The notes under the pieces were generated by a model. The model worked only from the letters and a program-made list of their open reading frames with translations, was not told the DNA's origin and did not search any database. From CAVPWP01 sp963709395 (GTDB lineage Bacteria > Pseudomonadota > Alphaproteobacteria > Rhodobacterales > Rhodobacteraceae): a stretch of 64,000 bases of DNA. Every line of letters starts with the position of its first letter. Within the stretch, counting starts at the first letter, position 1. The stretch lies in NCBI GenBank assembly GCA_963709395.1, contig CAVPWP010000012.1, positions 248,001 through 312,000 on the forward strand, written 5' to 3'. Shown here piece after piece: positions 46,092-54,366 of the stretch. The position numbers and the translations under genes are program-made.

Positions 46092-47120
46092 TTAAGGATG
46101 GGCACCATGGGAAGCCCGCATGACAAGGGGGCATTTCAAGCGGAGTTGGCCGACCTCCGGTTTCACGTCGGAAAGCAATGTTCGGGCGCACCACTGACCC
46201 ATCTCCCGATGCGGCAGCAGGACAGTCGAAAGTGCAGGCGAAAGATGCTGCGCGACCTCCTGATCGTCGTATCCCATGACCGCGACGCTTTCGCCGATGC
46301 GCTCGCCCAGTTCCTTGAGCGCTTCGTAGCACCCGATCGCCATGAGATCGTTCGCGCAGAAGATGGCCTCGGGTCGCACCCGCCCTGACATCAACCGCAA
46401 TGTCGCCTCGCGCCCGCCGCTTGGAAGGAAGTTCCCCTCCACGATCAGCGCGGGATCGATCGAGATGCCGGCGGCACGCAAGGCGCGCTCGTATCCCTCC
46501 ATCCGCTGATCGGACGCTTCCATCCATTGTTCGCCAGAGATGAAGGCAATTCGTCGGTAGCCTTCAGCCAGAAGCGCCTCGGTCGCCGCTTGGCCACCCC
46601 GCCGTTCCGCGGGCACCACCGACGGAAAGCGTGGGGCCTCCTCATAACAATTGAGAAGGACCGCGCGGTGCTTCGACAGCCCATCGGGAGGTGACACCCG
46701 GCGCGTCAGGATCGAGCCGTAGATGACGCCACTCACACGGTCCCGCGACCATTTCTTGAGGACTTCGGTTTCGTAGTCACGGTTTCCACCCGTCATGACG
46801 ATCTCGACGACTATGTTGTGTTTCCAGGCCTCTTCCTGGATCCCTTCGATCGAGATGGCCGCAAACGGGCTGGTCGCGATTTCGTCGAACATCACCCCGA
46901 TGACGCCGAGGCCCACGGATTTGGGCGGACGCCCGGCGGCGCGAGGGCGGTAATCAAGCGCGGCGACGGCTTCGAGAACCCGCCTGCGCGTCTCAAGGCT
47001 TATCCGCATGTCCTCGAGCCCGTTCAGGACGAAGGACACCGTGGATTGCGAGACGCCGGCGCGCACGGCGACGTCCTTCATCGTGACCCGGCTGGCGTCG
47101 CTGCCCTTCTGTCCGTCCAT
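46092..47120 (-). CDS. LacI-family transcriptional repressor of the adjacent sugar operon
   Basis: The 342-residue protein has the LacI helix-turn-helix (VTMKDVAVRAGVSQSTVSFV, then LNGLEDMRISLETRRRVLEA and a hinge helix) and a periplasmic-binding-like effector domain (GVIGVMFDEIATSPFAAISI, RRIAFISGEQWMEASDQRM, FCANDLMAIGCYEALKELGE). It is divergent from a sugar ABC-transporter operon, with an AT-rich 87-bp gap holding a palindrome suited to a LacI dimer. The likely inducer is a mono- or oligosaccharide imported by that system. The starting ATG at 47120 is used; shortly inside is another ATG at the helix-turn-helix. Confidence 0.93.
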   Translation of the reverse strand: MDGQKGSDASRVTMKDVAVRAGVSQSTVSFVLNGLEDMRISLETRRRVLEAVAALDYRPRAAGRPPKSVGLGVIGVMFDEIATSPFAAISIEGIQEEAWKHNIVVEIVMTGGNRDYETEVLKKWSRDRVSGVIYGSILTRRVSPPDGLSKHRAVLLNCYEEAPRFPSVVPAERRGGQAATEALLAEGYRRIAFISGEQWMEASDQRMEGYERALRAAGISIDPALIVEGNFLPSGGREATLRLMSGRVRPEAIFCANDLMAIGCYEALKELGERIGESVAVMGYDDQEVAQHLSPALSTVLLPHREMGQWCARTLLSDVKPEVGQLRLKCPLVMRASHGAHP

Positions 47121-47135
47121 CTGGCTTCAAATCCC

Positions 47136-47173
47136 TTGCCTTCTGCTAATAAATATTGCTAATAATTTTAGCA
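47136..47173 (+). promoter_or_regulatory. Operator and promoter between the LacI gene and the ABC operon
   Basis: TGCTAATAATTTTAGCA (47157 to 47173) is a palindrome with arms TGCTAA and TTAGCA. The half-site TGCTAATAA is also found as a direct repeat at 47144 to 47152. A plausible promoter is TTGCCT (47136 to 47141), an 18-base spacer and TAATAA (47160 to 47165), so the palindrome covers the -10. This fits repression by the divergent LacI protein. Confidence 0.65.
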
Positions 47174-47207
47174 CAAGGGGAATCGCCATCGGATCGGGGA
47201 GGGATCT

Positions 47208-48296
47208 ATGCGCGGCAACGGTAAGCGGGCCATGGGCCAGACGCAGGCCGCATTGATATTGTTGGCGCCGTTCCTTGCCACCTACGTCCTTTTCCTCGTC
47301 TATCCGTTCTTCAGCGGCGTCTGGATCAGCCTGCACGACTGGAACCTTCTGGCGGTGGCGTTCAACCCCGATGCAAAGGTGTTCGTGGGGCTGCGCAACT
47401 ACGAACGCGTGATGTGGGGCCGAAACATCGAATGGGGGCTCTTCGCGGCACCCTTCTGGCAGGCCCTCGGTCTCATTGGAATTGCACTTTCCGTGGTCCT
47501 TCATCGGGTCGGCCGGATGAGTCGCTTCACCGCCATAGCACTTGGCGTAGCTTCGACACTTCTTGTTGTCATTTCCGGTTTTCATCCCGGTGAAGGAGGC
47601 CGGTGGTACGACCGTCGCTTTTGGCCGACTGTCGGGAACACGATCCTGTTCGTCGGTCTCACAGTCCCGGGGGTGACGATCAGCGCGCTTGTCCTGGCTG
47701 CGGCGCTGAACCGTGAGACCCGTGCGATGGGTGTGCTGCGGACACTGTTCTTTCTCAGCCAGGTCCTGTCAGTCACTGTCGTCACGCTGATCTGGCAGAT
47801 CATGTTCTCGCCCCGCCAGGGCCTGCTCGCCAACATCACCGAGGTTTTCGGCGGTACGCCGATCAACTGGCTGACGGACGAACAGTTCGCCATGGCGGCC
47901 ATCGTGATCGCGACCGTCTGGTGGTCGCTCGGAATCGCGATGATCCTGTTCCTCGCGGGTCTTCAGGACATCTCCAAGGACATCTACGAGGCAGCCGCTC
48001 TCGACAACGCCCGCGGGGTACGCGCGTTCTGGTACGTGACCCTACCGAACCTCAAGCGCACCATCACGCTGGTCGTCGTCTTGCAGATCATCCTGCAGTT
48101 CCAGGTCTTCGGGCAGTCGCATTTGATGACACAGGGCGGTCCGAACGACACGACGCAGGTTCTTGTCCGCTATATCTACCAGACCGGCTTCCGCGACAGC
48201 GAACTCGGTCGGGCTTCGGCCATGGCGGTGTTCCTCTTCCTCATCATGGGCACGTTCTCGGTGATCCAGTTCATCGTCGGACGGGAGAAGGACTGA
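47208..48296 (+). CDS. Sugar ABC-transporter permease, MalF-like, with an inserted segment
   Basis: This is a binding-protein-dependent permease of the carbohydrate uptake CUT1 family. The 362-residue protein starts with a cytoplasmic lead and a first helix (ALILLAPFLATYVLFLVYPF). The conserved EAA motif reads YEAAALDNARGVRAFWYVTLPNL near residue 260. Between the usual GLRNYERVM and RFWPTVGNTILFV, where most relatives have a few residues, there are about 70 extra ones with two hydrophobic stretches (FWQALGLIGIALSVVLHRVG and TAIALGVASTLLVVISGF). The ATG at 47208 has GGGAGGG just upstream. It is the first gene of the operon, and its stop overlaps the next start (TGATG). Confidence 0.92.
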   Translation: MRGNGKRAMGQTQAALILLAPFLATYVLFLVYPFFSGVWISLHDWNLLAVAFNPDAKVFVGLRNYERVMWGRNIEWGLFAAPFWQALGLIGIALSVVLHRVGRMSRFTAIALGVASTLLVVISGFHPGEGGRWYDRRFWPTVGNTILFVGLTVPGVTISALVLAAALNRETRAMGVLRTLFFLSQVLSVTVVTLIWQIMFSPRQGLLANITEVFGGTPINWLTDEQFAMAAIVIATVWWSLGIAMILFLAGLQDISKDIYEAAALDNARGVRAFWYVTLPNLKRTITLVVVLQIILQFQVFGQSHLMTQGGPNDTTQVLVRYIYQTGFRDSELGRASAMAVFLFLIMGTFSVIQFIVGREKD

Positions 48297-49129
48297 TGGC
48301 CCGCAGCTATTACTGGCTTGTCATCGCGCTTTCGATTCCGGCCTTCGTCTGGCTGGTGCCGACGCTTTGGATGGTGTCGCTGTCGTTCCAGCCGAACGAG
48401 GTGCTGGCACGCACGACATCGACCACAGCGTTCGGACTGGTTCCCATCCCCTTCACAGCCGAAAACTATGCCGCGCTCTTCGCCTTCGGCCAGACGCCCT
48501 GGTGGTTCCTGAATTCTCTCATCGTGTCGCTCGGCATGACGCTTGGTGTGCTCGCAGTATCGACGACGGCGGGCTATGCGCTGGCGCGGCTCGATTTTCC
48601 GTTCAAGACGGCGGTCACGTTGCTCTGTCTGATCGGCCTGATGGTGCCGGAACAGGCCGTCTTCATCCCGCTCTACACGATGTTCGCCGACTTCCGCTGG
48701 CACAATTCCTACCATGCGTTGATCCTGCCGCGCATGGCGGTGCCGATCGGCGTTTTCCTGATGATGCAGTTCTTTCGGGGCATCCCGAAAGACATCGAGG
48801 AAGCGGCACGGCTCGACGGCGTCGGCTGGCTGAAGATCTTCTGGTACGTCATGCTGCCGCTCGCGCGGCCCGCGATGATGACGCTGGCGATCCTGACGTT
48901 CCTCTACGCCTGGAACGACTATCTCTGGCCGCTCGTCTCGGCGCAGCAGCGGGAATACTTCACCATCACGCTGGGGCTTGCGAGCATCCAGTCGAACTTC
49001 GCGCAATCGGAAGGTCTGGGCCGGGTGATGGCCTCGGGCGTCATCGCCTCTCTTCCGGTCGTTCTCTTGTTCCTGATCTTCCAGCGGTACGTGGTGCAGG
49101 CCATGACTGCAGGCGGATCGAAGGGCTGA
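48296..49129 (+). CDS. Sugar ABC-transporter permease, MalG-like
   Basis: The 277-residue protein is the second CUT1 permease, with six helices (YYWLVIALSIPAFVWLVPTL, TAVTLLCLIGLMVPEQAVFI and others) and the EAA motif in DIEEAARLDGVGWLKIFWYVMLPLARPAM. Its ATG at 48296 overlaps the TGA of the first permease by one base, proving coupling. Together the two permeases make the membrane channel for the binding protein and ATPase encoded downstream. The C terminus, FLIFQRYVVQAMTAGGSKG, is typical. Confidence 0.94.
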   Translation: MARSYYWLVIALSIPAFVWLVPTLWMVSLSFQPNEVLARTTSTTAFGLVPIPFTAENYAALFAFGQTPWWFLNSLIVSLGMTLGVLAVSTTAGYALARLDFPFKTAVTLLCLIGLMVPEQAVFIPLYTMFADFRWHNSYHALILPRMAVPIGVFLMMQFFRGIPKDIEEAARLDGVGWLKIFWYVMLPLARPAMMTLAILTFLYAWNDYLWPLVSAQQREYFTITLGLASIQSNFAQSEGLGRVMASGVIASLPVVLLFLIFQRYVVQAMTAGGSKG

Positions 49130-49154
49130 CACGCACATCAAAGGGAGGAAACCT

Positions 49155-50429
49155 ATGAGACATGTGCTCTTGACCGCGGCAGCCGCCGCAACCATCGCCA
49201 CCGGTGCGCTTGCGCAGGAGGTAACACTCGGGCGCTTCTTCGGTGCTTGCGAGGATGCCGGAACCGACACGAAGGCCAGCGTCGGCGAGGCCTGCATCAT
49301 CCAGTCGATCATCAATGCCGCGGACGCGGAACTCGACGGGATCAGTATCAACACCCTGCCGACCGACTGGGGCAACTACTACGACCAGATCAAGGCGGCC
49401 TATGCCGGCGGCACCCCGCCCGACGTCCACGTCATGCACCGCCACCGGGTGCCGGAATTCGCGGGCCTTGGCGCCATCGCCGAGATCTCGGGCGATCTCG
49501 AAGCCGCGGGTATCGACCCGAACGACTGGACCGAGAATGCCTTGGCCGCGGTCAGCTACAACGGCGGCATCTACGGCGTTCCGATGGATTTCCATGCCAA
49601 CCTCTGGCACGTGAACATGGACATCATGGAGGAGGCGGGGCTTGTCGAGGACGGGGTCCCCGTCCTGCCGTCGTCGCCCGAAGAACTGCTCGAACATGCG
49701 CAGAGGGTGAAGGACGCGACCGGGAAGGATTACCTCGCCGCGGACTTCGCGCAATTCCCCATCGGTGTCCGGCTCGTGCTGGCGCTCATGTGGCAGCAGG
49801 ATGCCAACATCTTCACCGAAGACGGGACGGCGACGATCAACACCGAGGCCGCGAAGAATGCCGTGACGGCGATCACGCAGCTTTTCGACGCGGGCCTTGC
49901 CAATCCGCAGCTCAACTACGCCGACAGCCAGCAGGCCTTCCTGAACGGTGAGGCCGCGATCCTCGTCAACGGCACCTGGGTGGTCGATTTCTACACCGCA
50001 GAGGCGGCAAAGCCCGAGGTCGGTCTGAACAGCTACTACGCCGCGGATTTCCCGACCCTCTTCGACACCGGGGCAACGTGGGCCGACAGCCACATGTGGG
50101 CGATCCCCTCGACGCTGGAGGGCGACCAGAGGGCAGCGGCGATGCAGGTTTTGGCCTTCATCAACGACCACAACATCGACTGGGCGCGGACGGGCCATAT
50201 GGCGGTCCGCAATTCGGTCCTCGAAAGCGACGAATACGCGGGGCTGCCGCACCGGTCTGAATACGCCGGCACTGCCGCCATCGCCCGCGACACACCGCCG
50301 TCGGACCGCTACGGAGCCATTCAGGACGTCCTGAACCGCGAGCTTCAGGCGATCTGGCTGACCGGCAAGTCGGTCGACGATGCGCTGGCCGACGCAGAGA
50401 TCGAGGTTCAGGACCTGCTCGACCGCTGA
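49155..50429 (+). CDS. Periplasmic sugar-binding protein of a CUT1 ABC transporter
   Basis: The 424-residue protein has a signal peptide (MRHVLLTAAAAATIATGALA, cleaved before QEVTL) and a type-1 solute-binding fold: GTPPDVHVMHRHRVPEFAGL, SYNGGIYGVPMDFHANLWHV, FLNGEAAILVNGTWVVDFY and ATWADSHMWAIPSTLEG. Uncommon features are two cysteines near the mature start (GACEDAG, GEACII), which could form a disulphide. Ligand identity is unknown, but the adjacent GH5-like enzyme points to a beta-linked oligosaccharide. A ribosome-binding site (GGGAGGA) lies 8 bases before the ATG. Confidence 0.94.
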   Translation: MRHVLLTAAAAATIATGALAQEVTLGRFFGACEDAGTDTKASVGEACIIQSIINAADAELDGISINTLPTDWGNYYDQIKAAYAGGTPPDVHVMHRHRVPEFAGLGAIAEISGDLEAAGIDPNDWTENALAAVSYNGGIYGVPMDFHANLWHVNMDIMEEAGLVEDGVPVLPSSPEELLEHAQRVKDATGKDYLAADFAQFPIGVRLVLALMWQQDANIFTEDGTATINTEAAKNAVTAITQLFDAGLANPQLNYADSQQAFLNGEAAILVNGTWVVDFYTAEAAKPEVGLNSYYAADFPTLFDTGATWADSHMWAIPSTLEGDQRAAAMQVLAFINDHNIDWARTGHMAVRNSVLESDEYAGLPHRSEYAGTAAIARDTPPSDRYGAIQDVLNRELQAIWLTGKSVDDALADAEIEVQDLLDR

Positions 50430-50505
50430 CGCGAGACCCTGCCATGGCTCCGCCCGATCTCGGGCGGAGCACCTTTCCGACACCCAACAGAATGCGGACA
50501 CGCCA

Positions 50506-51606
50506 ATGGATCGTTGGACCACAGAAGACGCGAACGCCTGGTGGGCGGCGCGCCCCTGGGTTTGCGGCTTCAACTTCCTGCCGTCGACCGCCGTCAACTT
50601 CCTCGAGATGTGGCAAGCCGACAGCTTCGATCTGCCCACAATCGAGCGCGAGCTTCGCTGGGCCGGCGAGATCGGCTTCAATGCGATCCGCATCAATCTG
50701 CACACGCTGGTCTGGCAAAATGACCGTGACGGGTTTTTCGACCGCCTCGACACGGTGATGGCCATCGCCGCGAAGGCCGGCCTCGACACAGTCCCCTGCC
50801 TTTTCGATGATTGCGGCTTCGGCCAGGCCGAGCCCGTCTATGGTGCACAAGCCGACCCGGTGCCCGGCGTCCACAACAGCCGCGCCGTGGCCAGCCCGGG
50901 CCGCGCCGTCGTGATGGACCCCGACGCCCGCGCCGGTCTTCTCGCCTATGTCGGCGATATCGTTCGGTCTTTCCGGGCCGACCCGCGCATCCTGTTCTGG
51001 GATATCTACAACGAACCGGGCAACCGCATGGTCTTCACTGCGGACGGCTTCGCGCGCTTCCCCGAGGATCTTGACACCCACGCCTTGAGCCTGATGGAGG
51101 GTGCTTTCGACCGCGCACGTGCCGAACTCCCCGAGCAGCCCCTGACGGTCGCGGCCTGGACGACGCCGCTCCCGGATGAGGACGTCCACCCCTATCAGAC
51201 GGAGATCGACCGAAGCGCACTGCTGCATTCCGACATCGTGACCTTCCATGCCTACTGGAAGGCCGGCAAGGTTTCGCAATTCATCGATTACCTCTCCGTC
51301 CTCGACCGCCCGATGCTTTGCACGGAATGGATGGCACGGGCCGTCGACAGCCGGATCGAGGATCAGCTCCGCATGTTTCACGATCGCGATGTCGGCTGCT
51401 TCCAGTGGGGCTTTGTCCGTGGACGCACGCAGACCCATCTTCCCTGGCCGGCCGACCTCGTGCGCGCACATGGCGGCCGTGCAGACCGCGACGTCTGGTT
51501 TCACGACCTCCTGGACGAGGATGGAACCCCCTACGACCCGCAGGAGATCGAGACGATAAGGTCGCTCACCTCGTCGGCGGACACGAAGAAACGGAAAGGC
51601 GCGTGA
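50506..51606 (+). CDS. GH5-like glycoside hydrolase without a signal peptide
   Basis: The 366-residue protein looks like a clan GH-A TIM-barrel retaining glycosidase (cellulase/mannanase-type). The acid/base is probably Glu170 in the beta-4 motif WDIYNEPGN, and the nucleophile Glu274 in the beta-7 motif CTEWMAR. Other barrel elements are GFNAIRINLHTLVWQ, HAYWKAGKVSQFIDYL and FQWGFVRGRTQTHLPW. There is no signal peptide, so it should act in the cytoplasm on imported oligosaccharides. It sits between the binding protein and the ATPase genes, so transport and hydrolysis are co-expressed under LacI. The substrate may be a manno-, xylo- or glucooligosaccharide. ATG 50506 begins just before WTTEDANAWWAARPW. 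Confidence 0.85.
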   Translation: MDRWTTEDANAWWAARPWVCGFNFLPSTAVNFLEMWQADSFDLPTIERELRWAGEIGFNAIRINLHTLVWQNDRDGFFDRLDTVMAIAAKAGLDTVPCLFDDCGFGQAEPVYGAQADPVPGVHNSRAVASPGRAVVMDPDARAGLLAYVGDIVRSFRADPRILFWDIYNEPGNRMVFTADGFARFPEDLDTHALSLMEGAFDRARAELPEQPLTVAAWTTPLPDEDVHPYQTEIDRSALLHSDIVTFHAYWKAGKVSQFIDYLSVLDRPMLCTEWMARAVDSRIEDQLRMFHDRDVGCFQWGFVRGRTQTHLPWPADLVRAHGGRADRDVWFHDLLDEDGTPYDPQEIETIRSLTSSADTKKRKGA

Positions 51607-51607
51607 C

Positions 51608-52666
51608 ATGACCGGAGTGACCCTTGAGGGCGTGATCAAGCGCTATGGCGACGTTCAGGTGATCCACGGGGTGGATCTGGGGATCGAGGACGGCGAGTTC
51701 TGCGTCTTCGTCGGGCCCTCGGGCTGCGGCAAGTCCACGCTTCTGCGGATGGTCGCGGGGCTGGAGGAGACCACCGGCGGGCGCATCGCCATCGGCGCGC
51801 GCGACGTCACCCGCACCGACCCGGCGGAACGCGGCGTGGCCATGGTGTTCCAGACCTACGCGCTCTACCCGCACATGACGGTCGAGGAGAACATGGGCTT
51901 CGGCCTGCGGATGAACGGCCATCCCAAGGCCGAGATCGCGAGGAAGGTGGCCGAGGCCAGCCGCATCCTGAAGCTCGACGACTATCTCAAGCGCAAGCCC
52001 AAGGCGCTGTCGGGCGGGCAGCGCCAGCGCGTCGCAATCGGCCGTGCCATCGTGCGCGGACCCGAGGTCTTCCTGTTCGACGAGCCGCTGTCGAACCTCG
52101 ACGCCGAGCTGCGCGTCGAGATGCGGGTCGAGATCGCGCGGCTCCACCAGGAGATCGGCGCGACGATGATCTACGTCACCCACGATCAGGTCGAGGCGAT
52201 GACGCTGGCCGACAAGATCGTGGTGCTGCGCGCCGGCCGGATCGAGCAGGTGGGCGCGCCGCTCGATCTCTACCGCGATCCCGACAACCGCTTCGTCGCC
52301 GGCTTCATCGGCTCGCCCGCGATGAACTTCCTGAAAGGCAGCGCCGGCGACGGTGCGGTCGAGGTGCCGGGGCTGAAGCGGTCGGTCCCGACCGGCGTCG
52401 CCCTGCCGGCGGCGGGACAGGCCGTGTCGGTCGGCCTGCGCCCCGAGCACCTGACGATCGACCCGGACGGTGACACCCACAGCGTCGAACTGACCGAGGC
52501 GCTTGGCGGCGTCTCCTACGCCTACCTGGTGTCGGACACCGGCGAGAAGCTCATCGTCGAGGAACGCGGCGACGTCCGCAGCCGCACCGGCGACCGCGTC
52601 GGCCTTTCCTTCGACCCCGCCCGCGCCTTCCTCTTCGACGCCGAAACCGAAGCGCGGCTGAGGTAG
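51608..52666 (+). CDS. ABC-transporter ATPase of the UgpC/MsmK type
   Basis: The 352-residue ATPase has Walker A (GPSGCGKST, residues 36 to 44), the signature LSGGQRQRVAIGRAIV, Walker B (VFLFDEPLSNLDAEL) and the H-loop (YVTHDQVEAMTLADKIV). A C-terminal OB-fold-like regulatory region typical of sugar transporters follows (SVGLRPEHLTIDPDGD to GDRVGLSFDPARAFLFDAET). It starts 1 base after the GH5-like gene's stop and is last in the operon. It powers the two permeases. Third-position GC is visibly higher than in the permease and binding-protein genes, hinting at different ancestry. Confidence 0.95.
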   Translation: MTGVTLEGVIKRYGDVQVIHGVDLGIEDGEFCVFVGPSGCGKSTLLRMVAGLEETTGGRIAIGARDVTRTDPAERGVAMVFQTYALYPHMTVEENMGFGLRMNGHPKAEIARKVAEASRILKLDDYLKRKPKALSGGQRQRVAIGRAIVRGPEVFLFDEPLSNLDAELRVEMRVEIARLHQEIGATMIYVTHDQVEAMTLADKIVVLRAGRIEQVGAPLDLYRDPDNRFVAGFIGSPAMNFLKGSAGDGAVEVPGLKRSVPTGVALPAAGQAVSVGLRPEHLTIDPDGDTHSVELTEALGGVSYAYLVSDTGEKLIVEERGDVRSRTGDRVGLSFDPARAFLFDAETEARLR

Positions 52667-52932
52667 AATATTACCCCGTCTGGGGCTCAAACGTCGCCCA
52701 AGTTATCGAGCAGCTGACGAGAGATAGCAGATCCGGTTCCCTTAAGCCGAAAGGCAACATTCCCGGTGTGCCTGCAGATGACTTCTGAACAATTTGGTCA
52801 AACGACAGTCTTGTCGGTCACAACGGACCTTGCCTTGGTGGCTGCAAACGTCTGTCTTTCGCCTTTCACCTTCGAAAGAAAGACAGCTGCCAGTGGCTGA
52901 ACTGCGCTCCTCGCCGACATTTGACCAAAATA
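52667..52932. other. Gene-free stretch after the ABC operon
   Basis: About 270 bp without a supportable gene or clear terminator. It has lower GC than the operon. A pair of short complementary segments (GTCTGTCTTTCG and CGAAAGAAAGACAG, about 52850 to 52885) can fold into a hairpin of about 11 bp with a short loop. It abuts the MITE-like element that begins at 52933. Confidence 0.4.
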
Positions 52933-53200
52933 CTCAGATGACCGCTGTGTCGGGCAGTGCGGACCTCGGCGCTGGTCGCGGCGAAGGTCCGGTTTCCGCC
53001 CTCTTTACCGAATGCTGCGCATGCGAGGGCTGAGGTGATGCTATTGGGTGAATGACCGGAAGGTGCGCAATACAGACCCCCGGCCAGAACACCCGTCGGT
53101 CCGCAAACCGCAGGAAGTTGCCTTGGTCGCGGCGGTCTGACATGCGTCCGCTTGGACAGTCCTTGAGCGGCAGCTTCGCCCGACACAGCGGTCATCTGAG
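52933..53200. mobile_element. MITE-like element with 23-bp terminal inverted repeats
   Basis: Identical 23-base inverted repeats occupy 52933 to 52955 and 53178 to 53200 (each contains GACCGCTGTGTCGGGC), bounding 268 bp with no open frame of interest. The same core occurs singly at 45725 and 60761. No exact target-site duplication is evident; both flanks are A-rich (AAAATA before, AAAAAC after). A small non-autonomous inverted-repeat element, or two convergent copies of a dispersed repeat, are both possible. Confidence 0.5.
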
Positions 53201-53315
53201 AAAAACGCTCAGATGTCTCGAAGGAGCTCGAGCGACCACGGAACCGGCGATCCATAGATCAAACTTTCGGCGAAAAGTCTGGTCAGTAGACACAGGTTCT
53301 CAGTACTGTCGGTCG

Positions 53316-54338
53316 ATGAGTGCATTCCCAATAACTTGGCTGGTCAGCGTACTGATGACCATCGCGGCCTACGTGCTTGCCTGGAATACGCGCATTCCTG
53401 GCCGCTCCAGAGTTTTCCTCTGTGCCTTTCTTCTCAGTCTGGCATCCGTTTCTGTTCTGCTCGGGATGCGGGTCTCATTGGACTGGCCGTGGCCCGGCCG
53501 CGTGCAGCCCTTTGTCGCTATTTTGGCGGCTCCTTCGGCCTATCTCGGTTTTGCCGCCCTGACGCAGGACAACAACGAGCGCTGGACCAGTATGCTACTC
53601 CGCAATGGGGGGCTTGTCGCTGTCGCGATGCTGGGGCTGGCCGCACCGGTGCAGGTTTCTGCAGATGTGTTCATCCTGGCCATCAACTGCATCTACATTG
53701 TCCGCCTGGGGACCTTGTTGAGCTATGGCCCTGATGATTTCCTTTCCGTCCCGCCGCATGCCACGGGGCTGTGGCGTGCGGCGATATACGCAACGATTGC
53801 CTTGATCGGTCTGATGGTCGCGGCTGATGGGGTGGTCTTCGCAATCAGTCTTGTGGCGAGCGAACCACATCTCGTGACTCTTCTTACCGGGGTCTCGGGT
53901 CTGTTCGCCGGATTCATCTTTGTGGTCGCATTGATCGGCGTACCGCTTGTCTTGCGTGCGTCGCAGCGAGACACCCCCGACCGAGTGACGCCGTCTGAGG
54001 CGGACTACGCATTGATGCAGACCCTCAATGGGATCATGAAGGACAAAGAGCTGTTTCGAGATAGCAACCTGACCTTGGCACGGGTTGCGAAACGCCTTTC
54101 GGTCTCATCCCGCGATCTCTCCGGCGCGATCAACCGCGTCACCGCAGAGAATTTTTCGCGGTTCATCAATGGGTATCGTGTCGCTTATGCGAAAGCTGCG
54201 CTGCTGGAAACCGATCTACCAGTGACGGAAGTCATGTTCGAGGCGGGTTTCCTGTCAAAATCCAGTTTTAACTCGGAGTTTCGACGCGTGACGGGGCTGA
54301 CGCCCTCGCAATTCAGGACCAAGGGCGCAGACGGATAG
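53316..54338 (+). CDS. AraC-family regulator with an N-terminal membrane domain
   Basis: The 340-residue protein has about six or seven hydrophobic helices in its first two thirds (SAFPITWLVSVLMTIAAYVL, ASVSVLLGMRVSLDWPWP, GLFAGFIFVVALIGVPLVLR) and a C-terminal AraC helix-turn-helix (NLTLARVAKRLSVSSRDLSG, INGYRVAYAKAALLETDLPV, EAGFLSKSSFNSEFRRVTGL, TPSQFR). Membrane-embedded AraC regulators probably sense a membrane-borne or envelope signal and bind DNA from the membrane. ATG 53316 starts at the first helix; a longer reading extends into the repeat element. A strong terminator overlaps the end. The target may be the convergent secreted-protein gene next door, but that is only proximity. Confidence 0.88.
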   Translation: MSAFPITWLVSVLMTIAAYVLAWNTRIPGRSRVFLCAFLLSLASVSVLLGMRVSLDWPWPGRVQPFVAILAAPSAYLGFAALTQDNNERWTSMLLRNGGLVAVAMLGLAAPVQVSADVFILAINCIYIVRLGTLLSYGPDDFLSVPPHATGLWRAAIYATIALIGLMVAADGVVFAISLVASEPHLVTLLTGVSGLFAGFIFVVALIGVPLVLRASQRDTPDRVTPSEADYALMQTLNGIMKDKELFRDSNLTLARVAKRLSVSSRDLSGAINRVTAENFSRFINGYRVAYAKAALLETDLPVTEVMFEAGFLSKSSFNSEFRRVTGLTPSQFRTKGADG

Positions 54339-54360
54339 TATTCGTCTGCGCCCCATTTTT
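54323..54360 (+). terminator. Rho-independent terminator after the AraC gene
   Basis: GGGCGCAGACG (54323 to 54333) pairs perfectly with CGTCTGCGCCC (54343 to 54353) around a 9-base loop, followed by CATTTTT. The stem overlaps the last codons of the AraC gene, and the convergent gene ends at 54367, so it may stop readthrough from the AraC side. Confidence 0.88.
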
Positions 54361-54366
54361 CCCCAG

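Noticed and set aside
46092..52666. Glycerol-3-phosphate uptake (Ugp) operon
   Set aside because: The ATPase is UgpC-like, but the LacI repressor, the binding protein and the GH5-like hydrolase point to oligosaccharide uptake.
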